Positions 56,489 to 64,000 of a stretch of 64,000 nt of DNA are shown here, one piece after another. The notes below the pieces were generated by a model, which was given only the letters and a program-made list of their open reading frames with translations, was not told the DNA's origin and ran no database searches. The translations under genes and the position numbers were made by a program. The stretch comes from Sulfurisoma sp963709555 (GTDB lineage Bacteria > Pseudomonadota > Gammaproteobacteria > Burkholderiales > Rhodocyclaceae). Numbering within the stretch: the stretch's first letter is position 1; every line of letters starts with the position of its first letter. The DNA lies in the NCBI GenBank assembly GCA_963709555.1, contig CAVPWR010000003.1, forward strand, positions 248,001 to 312,000, given 5' to 3'.

Positions 56489-57466
56489 ATGCTCGCCTAC
56501 ATCGTCCGCCGCCTGCTCTACGCCATCCCGATCCTGATCGGGGTGAATCTCATCACCTTCGCGCTGTTCTTCGTCGTCAATTCCCCCGACGACATGGCGC
56601 GCATGCAGCTCGGCGTCAAGCGCGTGACGCCGGAGGCGATCGAGAAGTGGAAGGTGGAGCGCGGCTACGACAAGCCGCTGGTGTGGAACGCGGCCGCCGC
56701 CGGGGCGGCCAAGGCGACCGAGACCATCTTCTTCCAGAAGTCGGCGCGCATGTTCGCCTTCGACTTCGGCCGCGCCGACGACGGCCGCGACATCGCGCGC
56801 GAGATCCGCGGCCGCATGGCGCCGTCGCTGGCGGTGGCGCTGCCGGTGTTCGCGCTGGGCCTGTTCGCGGCGGTGTCGTTCGCGCTGCTGCTGGTGTATT
56901 TCCGCGCCAGCTATCTCGACTTCGCCGGCGTGGTGCTGTGCGTGGCGATGATGTCGGTGTCGGGGCTGTTCTACATCATCGGCGGCCAGTGGCTGGTGTC
57001 CAAGGTCTGGCACCTGGTGCCGATCTCGGGCTACGCCCCGGGGCTGGACGCCGCCAAGTTCATCGTGCTGCCGGTGATCATCAGCGTGGTCGGCGGCATC
57101 GGCTCCAGCACGCGCTGGTACCGCACGCTGTTCCTCGAGGAGATTTCCAAGGACTACGTGCGCACGGCGCGGGCCAAGGGGCTGTCCGAGCGCGCCGTGC
57201 TGTTCGGCCACGTGCTGCGGAACGCGCTGATCCCCATCCTCACCGGGGTGGTGGTGCTGATCCCGCTGCTGTTCATGGGCAGCCTGCTGATCGAGTCCTT
57301 CTTCGGCATCCCGGGCCTGGGCAGCTACACCATCGACGCCATCAACGCCCAGGACTTCGCCGTGGTGCGGGCCATGGTGTTCATCGGCTCGCTGCTCTAC
57401 ATCGTCGGCCTGCTGCTGACCGACATTTCCTACACGCTGGTCGATCCGCGGGTGCGGCTGCAATGA
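56489..57466 (+). CDS. peptide ABC transporter permease (YejB/DppB-like)
   Basis: A 325-residue permease with six predicted membrane helices. The N-terminal MLAYIVRRLLYAIPILIGVNLITF is typical of DppB/OppB proteins. The cytoplasmic EAA motif that contacts the ATPase is in DYVRTARAKGLSERAVLFGHVLRNALIPI. It ends TDISYTLVDPRVRLQ, the standard family end. Its stop overlaps the start of the second permease (ATGA at 57463-57466). Confidence 0.95.
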   Translation: MLAYIVRRLLYAIPILIGVNLITFALFFVVNSPDDMARMQLGVKRVTPEAIEKWKVERGYDKPLVWNAAAAGAAKATETIFFQKSARMFAFDFGRADDGRDIAREIRGRMAPSLAVALPVFALGLFAAVSFALLLVYFRASYLDFAGVVLCVAMMSVSGLFYIIGGQWLVSKVWHLVPISGYAPGLDAAKFIVLPVIISVVGGIGSSTRWYRTLFLEEISKDYVRTARAKGLSERAVLFGHVLRNALIPILTGVVVLIPLLFMGSLLIESFFGIPGLGSYTIDAINAQDFAVVRAMVFIGSLLYIVGLLLTDISYTLVDPRVRLQ

Positions 57467-58804
57467 AGGTTGTCGTGCTCTGGTCCGACGCGCTGCTGTT
57501 CCTGCTGCTGGCGCTGGTGTTCGCCGGCGGCTGGTGGTCGCGGCGGCAGGCGCACCTGCGCGATGCCTGGCAAAAAGTCGGCGCCAGCGGCACGGCGATG
57601 GCGGCGGCGACGGTGCTGGCGGCCTTCCTGGTGATCGGGGTGCTCGATTCGCTGCACTACCGCGAGCGGCTGCCGGACACCGGCAAAGGGCCAGGCGGCC
57701 TACTCGAACGAGGTGCTCTCGGCGCTCGACGCGCTGCTGCTGCCGCTGAAGTCGCGCACCGAGAAGACCTACTCGGCGCCGCTGGCGACGCACCTGTTCG
57801 CCAAGGAATCGCTGGACGGTGAGGGCAGGGACTTCCCGCGCCTCAAGCACGGCGGCGCGCATCTCGGCGCGGCGCTCGACGGCCACGATGGCGACGTCGC
57901 CGCACGCGTGGTGCAGGGGCTCGGCATCGGCGTCGCGCTGTGGCTGCCGCTGTGGCTTTTTGCGCGCTGGAGAAAACTCGGCGCTGGCGGCACGGCGATT
58001 CGCGCCGTGCTCGGCACGTCGCTGGTGCTGCTGCTGATCGCCGGCCCCGTCGCCGCGCTGGCCGCCGGCTACCACGTGCTCGGCACCGACAAGGTGGGGC
58101 AGGACGTGCTCTACCTCACGCTGAAGAGCATCCGCACCGGGCTGCTCATCGGCACCCTGACCACGCTGATCATGCTGCCGGCCGCCGTGCTGCTGGGCAT
58201 CCTCGCCGGCTACGTCGGCGGCTGGGTCGATGACCTGATCCAGTATGCTCTACACCGTGCTCAACTCGATTCCCGGCGTGCTGCTGATCGCGGCCGCGGT
58301 GCTGATGATGCAGGTGATCATCGACACCCACCCGGACTGGTTCGCCACCAGCGCCGAGCGCGCCGACGCGCGGCTGCTGGCGCTGTGCCTGATCCTCGGC
58401 GTCACCAGCTGGACCGGGCTGGCGCGGCTGCTGCGCGGCGAGACGCTGAAGCTGCGCGAGATGGACTACGTGCAGGCGGCGCGGGCCTTCGGCGTCAGGC
58501 CGCTTTCGATCATGCTGCGCCACATCCTGCCCAACCTCATGCACATCGTGCTGATCGCGCTGGTGATGGACTTCTCCGGCCTGGTGCTGGCCGAGGCGGT
58601 GCTGTCGTACGTCGGCATCGGCGTCGATCCCAACACCATCAGCTTCGGCACCATGATCAACGCCGCGCGCATGGAGCTGGCGCGCGAGCCCATGGTCTGG
58701 TGGTCGCTGGCGGCGGCCTTCGCCTTCATGTTCGCGCTGGTGCTGGCGGCCAACCTGTTCGCCGACGCGGTGCGCGACGCCTTCGATCCGCGGGCCGTCA
58801 ATCG

Positions 58805-58808
<4 letters not shown>
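57463..58808 (+). CDS. peptide ABC transporter permease (YejE/DppC-like), two frameshifts
   Basis: The second permease of the importer, about 448 residues after repair. It begins MKVVVLWSDALLFLLLALVF with a membrane helix, has an extended periplasmic part (KTYSAPLATHLFAKESLDGEGRDFPRLKHGG), and ends with the permease domain: LGTDKVGQDVLYLTLKSIRTGLLIG, EAA motif DYVQAARAFGVRPLSIMLRHILPN and DAVRDAFDPRAVNR. The frame breaks near 57690 and near 58245. Two dispersed-repeat copies lie inside (57572 and 57972), giving QKVGASGT and RKLGAGGT at the cytoplasmic ends of helices. The long periplasmic region resembles YejE. Confidence 0.88.
57572..57600 (+). repeat. KVG-type dispersed repeat, copy 10
   Basis: AAAAAGTCGGCGCCAGCGGC followed by ACGGCGATG, in frame as KVGASGTAM in the second permease. 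It differs from copy 1 at a single base over 27 positions. Confidence 0.75.
57972..58000 (+). repeat. KVG-type dispersed repeat, copy 11
   Basis: GAAAACTCGGCGCTGGCGGC followed by ACGGCGATT, in frame as KLGAGGTAI. It has ACTCGG in place of AGTCGG, as in copy 12. It lies 372 bp from copy 10 in the same gene. Confidence 0.65.
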
Positions 58809-60771
<1,963 letters not shown>

Positions 60772-60786
60772 TCCCCCACCTCCCGG

Positions 60787-60804
60787 CCCCCGCCCAAGCG
60801 GGGG
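60787..60804. terminator. GC-rich hairpin between ABC ATPase and SulP genes
   Basis: CCCCCGC, loop CCAA, GCGGGGG in the 103-bp gap between convergent genes. There is no T run, so a terminator role rests on position only. Confidence 0.4.
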
Positions 60805-60874
60805 TGACGGGTGTTCGCCGCCGGGCGGCTCCGGGTGGTTGGCCGCGCCATGCTTGAGGCGGCTCGGCGCATGG

Positions 60875-63091
60875 CTAGCCGCGCAGCGCCTGCAGCTCGC
60901 CGATGGTGACGCGCAGCCGCGCCGACAGGGTGTGGGCGACGTTGCCGAAGATGGCGATCGCCAGGTCGCTGTGCTCGACGGCGAGGAATTCGAAGCGTTC
61001 GCGCTCGAGCATGTACACCTCGGTATCCGCAAGCGCCTGGGCATCGACGGCATGGCTGCCGGCCTCGATGAAGCCCATGCCGCCGACGACTTCGCCCGGC
61101 CCGCAGGTGGCGAGATGATAGGTTTCCTTCTTGCGCAGCGGCACGGTCAGGCGCACGCTGCCGCTGCGGATCAGGAACAGCTGGTCGCTGTCGTCGCCGG
61201 CCTTGAATACCTTCTTGCCGACGCCGACCTGGCGCAGTTGCACGGCGCCTTCCAGCGCAGCCAGCGTTTGTTCCGAACAGCCGGCGAACATCGGGAAATC
61301 GCGCAGGTCGAGCGCGACCTCGGCGGAGCCGGCCGTGCCATCCAGTTCGAGCTCAAGGGCCTCCACCCATTCCAGCGCCTCGTCGAGCTGGCCGAAGGCG
61401 AAGGCCTTGTTGGTCGGCTGCACCACGCCCGTGTCCTTGAGGAAACGCTTCATCTTCAGGCCGCTGGGCAGGCCCTTGGGGATGTCGCAAAAAATCAGGA
61501 AGGCGTTGTTCTCTTCGAGGCGATCCTTGATCTGTTCGAGCACGTGGGTCGCCGTGACGTCGAGCGATTGCACCCGGCGCATGCTGAGGATCACGTACTT
61601 GCGGCTGGCGGCTTCCGCTTCCAGGGCGTTCTGGAGCTGGCTGGCGGTGCCGAAGAAGAGGGCGCCCTGCAGTTCGAACACCACCGTGTCGCTGCCGTCG
61701 TGCAGGATCAGGTCGAGGTTTTGCTGGCTCCCTGCGCGCTTCGAGAAGATGTCGCGGCCCTCGATGCGGTTGCGCACGATGGAACTGCGCGTCTGCTCGC
61801 GGATGAACAGCAGGATGGCGAGTGCGACGCCGACGCCCGAGGCGGCGATCAGGTTGCCGAAAATCGCGACCAGTATCACCGCCATGATCACCAGGAAGTC
61901 CAGGCGCGTGGCCGGCGTGAAGAAGAACGTCAGGCTGTGCCGGTCGATCATGCGCAAGCCGATGACGATGAGGATGGCGGCCAGCGCCGCGACCGGAACC
62001 CAGGCGATCACCGGTGCCAGCAGCAGGAAGGCGGCGAGGGAAAAGGCGCCCGCCAGCAGCCCCGAGGCGCGCGTCTGGCCGCCGCTGTTGATGTTGATCA
62101 GCGATGCGCCCATGGTGCCGGCGCCGGGGATGCCGCCGACCAGCGAGGAGGCGATGTTGCCCAGGCCCTGGCCGACCAGCTCGCGGTTGGAGTCGTGGCG
62201 CGAGCGGGTCATGGCGTCGATGACCAGGCAGGTTTTCAGGGTGTCGATGGACAGCAGCACCGACAGCGTCAGCGCCGGGACGAGGACCTGCAGGACGACC
62301 TCCATGCCGAGGCCGCGCAGGGACTGCACATGCTGGCCGATGGCGTGGATGAGGCTGCCGTCGTCGCCGGCCAGCGGGCCGATCAGCAGCGGATTGCCGG
62401 CCGTGCGCAACAGCTGCGGGTCCATCCAGCCCAGCGCCAGGTAGCTCGCGACGCCGGCCAGCAGGGCCAGGATGGCGGCGGGCACCACGCGCGTCAGGCG
62501 CGGCGTCAGCACCATGGCGGCGATGACCACGCCGCCCACGACGATGCTCTGCCAGGTCCAGGACGATGGCGCCAGCAGGGCGTCGACCAGCTTCGTCCCG
62601 GCGGGCGTGCCGAGCAGTTTCGGGATCTGGCTGCCGATGATGATGAGTCCGACGCCGCTGAGATAGCCGCTGACGACCGGGTAGGGGATGAAGCGGATCA
62701 GGCGGCCGATGCCGGCGAGGCCGAGGACGATCTGCAGGCCGCCCGCCAGCAGGCCGATGAGGCCGAGCAGCAGCAGCACGGTTTCGGCCGGCACGCCCTG
62801 CTGGGCGAAGCCGACCGCCAGGGCGGCGAGCACGGCGGCCGCCGGAGCGCAGGGCGCGGTGATGAGGCGGTTGGTGCCGCCGAAAGCCGGTGCGACGAGG
62901 CCGAGCGCGGTGGCGCCGAGAATTCCGGCCAGCGCGCCTTGCGCCGCCAGCGAGCCGCCGAGCGGCGCGAATATGGTCACGCCGAAGGCGATGGCCGATG
63001 GCAGCGCCACCAGCATCGCGGCCAGACCGCCCCATGCGTCGCCGGCAATGTTGCTGCGCCAGCCGGGAGCGGGACTGGTGCTCTCGGACAA
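60875..63091 (-). CDS. SulP-family anion transporter with STAS and cyclic-nucleotide-binding-like domains
   Basis: A 738-residue transporter. Ten or more membrane helices cover about residues 15-430, with the SulP signature region GGLAAMLVALPSAIAFGVTIFAPLG and NRELVGQGLGNIASSLVGGIPGAGTMGAS. A STAS domain follows (VVFELQGALFFGTASQLQNAL... YVILSMRRVQSLDVTATHVLEQI). The last ~130 residues form a cNMP-binding-like beta-roll (LRQVGVGKKVFKAGDDSDQLFLIRSGSVRL... PGEVVGGMGFIEAG). It would carry sulfate, bicarbonate or a similar anion, gated by a nucleotide or the STAS domain. Substrate is not evident. The M48 gene directly precedes it. Confidence 0.94.
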   Translation of the reverse strand: MSESTSPAPGWRSNIAGDAWGGLAAMLVALPSAIAFGVTIFAPLGGSLAAQGALAGILGATALGLVAPAFGGTNRLITAPCAPAAAVLAALAVGFAQQGVPAETVLLLLGLIGLLAGGLQIVLGLAGIGRLIRFIPYPVVSGYLSGVGLIIIGSQIPKLLGTPAGTKLVDALLAPSSWTWQSIVVGGVVIAAMVLTPRLTRVVPAAILALLAGVASYLALGWMDPQLLRTAGNPLLIGPLAGDDGSLIHAIGQHVQSLRGLGMEVVLQVLVPALTLSVLLSIDTLKTCLVIDAMTRSRHDSNRELVGQGLGNIASSLVGGIPGAGTMGASLININSGGQTRASGLLAGAFSLAAFLLLAPVIAWVPVAALAAILIVIGLRMIDRHSLTFFFTPATRLDFLVIMAVILVAIFGNLIAASGVGVALAILLFIREQTRSSIVRNRIEGRDIFSKRAGSQQNLDLILHDGSDTVVFELQGALFFGTASQLQNALEAEAASRKYVILSMRRVQSLDVTATHVLEQIKDRLEENNAFLIFCDIPKGLPSGLKMKRFLKDTGVVQPTNKAFAFGQLDEALEWVEALELELDGTAGSAEVALDLRDFPMFAGCSEQTLAALEGAVQLRQVGVGKKVFKAGDDSDQLFLIRSGSVRLTVPLRKKETYHLATCGPGEVVGGMGFIEAGSHAVDAQALADTEVYMLERERFEFLAVEHSDLAIAIFGNVAHTLSARLRVTIGELQALRG

Positions 63092-63096
63092 GGGGC

Positions 63097-64000
63097 CTAC
63101 TCCTTCTTCTCGGGCACCAGCGGCCGTCCCGCGGCACGCTTCGCCGCGACCTCGCGGGCGGCGGCCTCGATGCCGGTGAAGCGGCTGGCGGTGTCGGGGT
63201 GGGTCGAGCCGTGGGCGATGGCCTTCGGGTGCTCCACCGCCATGCGGCGCCAGAAGTCCGCCGCCTGCTCAACCGGGAAACCCGCCTTGGCGACGTAGTA
63301 GGTGCCGACGTAGTCGGCCTCCGACTCGAAATCCTGGCTGTAGACCATGCCGCCGAGATCGCTGCCGAGTCCGCTGACGTCGACGCCGATGGCGATGGAC
63401 ACCGCGATGCCGAGCAGGGTGCCGATCATGCGGTTGCCCATCTGCGCCTTGACATGGTTGAGCGTGTTGTGTGCCAGTTCGTGGCCGAGGACGAGGGCCA
63501 GCTCGTCGTCGGTGGTGGCGAAGCGCATCATGCCGCTGGTCACCATGATCCGGCCGCCGTCGGCAGCGGCGTTGACGGAGTCGTTGGCGATCAGGTCGAT
63601 CGGATAGGCGCAGGCGAGTTGCGGGCTGATGGCCACGACTTTTTCGTTGCCGGCGCGCCTGACCCTCAGCTGGACCGTCTCGCCCGCCTTGGCCTGCTTC
63701 GCCAGTTCCCGCCCCTGCCGCTTGCCTTCGGCATTGCCGGTGTCGCGGTTGCCGATGGCCACGATGAGGTCGCCCGGCATCAGCCCGGCGCGCGCGGCGG
63801 GCGAGTCGGGGAAGACCGCGAGGATGACGTCGTGCGTGTGCCTGCCGTAGAGCTTCTCGAAAATCGGCCGGTACTCCGGGGGCAGGGAGTCGGAGTCGCG
63901 CGAGATCACGCCGTAGGCGGGTTGTACGGCTTCGCCGCAGGCATCGGTGTTGGCGCTGAGGACGCGCCAGCCGACGGTGTTCAGGCGCGCGGTGCGTTTG
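63097..64000 (-). CDS. M48-family metalloprotease with PDZ domain (partial, runs off the window)
   Basis: The N-terminal part lies beyond position 64000; the open frame continues to the edge. The visible part has a PDZ domain (VILAVFPDSPAARAGLMPGDLIVAIGN) and then a zinc peptidase site LVLGHELAHNTLNHVKAQM (HExxH) with the third ligand in DFESEADYVGTYYVAKAGF. A hydrophobic stretch (IGTLLGIAVSIAIGVDVSGLG) lies between them. The end STHPDTASRFTGIEAAAREV is typical of M48 proteins. It is probably an exported or membrane protein-quality-control protease. It is 5 bp upstream of the SulP gene and likely cotranscribed. Confidence 0.92.
   Translation of the reverse strand, partial: KRTARLNTVGWRVLSANTDACGEAVQPAYGVISRDSDSLPPEYRPIFEKLYGRHTHDVILAVFPDSPAARAGLMPGDLIVAIGNRDTGNAEGKRQGRELAKQAKAGETVQLRVRRAGNEKVVAISPQLACAYPIDLIANDSVNAAADGGRIMVTSGMMRFATTDDELALVLGHELAHNTLNHVKAQMGNRMIGTLLGIAVSIAIGVDVSGLGSDLGGMVYSQDFESEADYVGTYYVAKAGFPVEQAADFWRRMAVEHPKAIAHGSTHPDTASRFTGIEAAAREVAAKRAAGRPLVPEKKE

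Noticed and set aside
60839..63298. Open frame of about 819 codons antisense to the SulP gene
   Set aside because: Composition (Gln, Ala, Asp, His runs) is that of an antisense frame of a membrane protein; the SulP reading has clear family motifs.
63629..63650. ACGACTTTTTCGTTGCC in the M48 gene as a repeat copy
   Set aside because: It encodes the PDZ strand NEKVVAIS expected for the family, and the match to the core is short.

Overview
The window is GC-rich (about 65% by eye) and densely coded on both strands. It looks like a betaproteobacterial chromosome, most likely Rhodocyclales. The order tRNA-Leu, tig, clpP, clpX, lon, tRNA-Val, ppiD, fabI, together with a phasin, squalene/hopanoid genes hpnCDE, several diguanylate cyclases and chemoreceptors, and an octaheme tetrathionate-reductase-family cytochrome, supports this. 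The assignment rests on gene content only; no 16S rRNA gene is present.

Layout: 0-3 kb holds a NarL-type regulator, a GGDEF protein and tRNA-Arg. 3-8 kb holds a sugar-phosphate phosphatase, an HD hydrolase, metY, and small exported proteins. 8-11 kb holds a RAYT/IS200-like transposase with inverted repeats, then a DinG/YoaA-type helicase. 11-15 kb holds an ATP-grasp-like gene and the molybdopterin genes mobB-moeA-moaD-moaE. 15-27 kb holds a phasin, two chemoreceptors, a response-regulator diguanylate cyclase, a large hybrid histidine kinase and clpB. 27.6-28.75 kb is an AT-rich island with a small cytochrome c. 28.8-31.7 kb is a cytochrome b / octaheme cytochrome c / DUF302 operon. 31.8-41.8 kb holds tag, an acyl-CoA-synthetase-like/GNAT protein, a methyltransferase, a beta-CASP hydrolase, the selenium genes mnmH and selD, and a tesA-ybbA divergent pair. 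41.8-44.9 kb holds hpnE-hpnD-hpnC. 45-54 kb is the protein quality-control block with ppiD and fabI. 54-61 kb is a Yej-type peptide ABC transporter. The window ends with a SulP anion transporter and a partial M48 protease.

The most unusual feature is a short dispersed repeat (core AAAAGTCGGCGCYRGCG, with a longer form continuing TCTACCATAAACCCA). I count about a dozen copies, nearly all inside or at the edges of genes. Several add residues such as KVGASGT or KVGSTINPPAG to otherwise conserved proteins (MoaE, ClpB, peptide permease). One copy sits exactly where a hybrid kinase ends and a small downstream frame begins, and supplies both the stop and the start codon. A second repeat family belongs to the RAYT transposase; one copy supplies the apparent start codon of the helicase, and another lies beside a KVG-type copy in the linker of the fused ABC ATPase.

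The second caution is the large number of single-base frameshifts in conserved genes (clpB about 4, the ABC ATPase about 4, the hybrid kinase 2, the second permease 2, and moeA, a GGDEF gene, an esterase and an ATP-grasp gene 1 each). In every case a clean continuation exists in another frame, so consensus errors in the assembly are more likely than gene decay.
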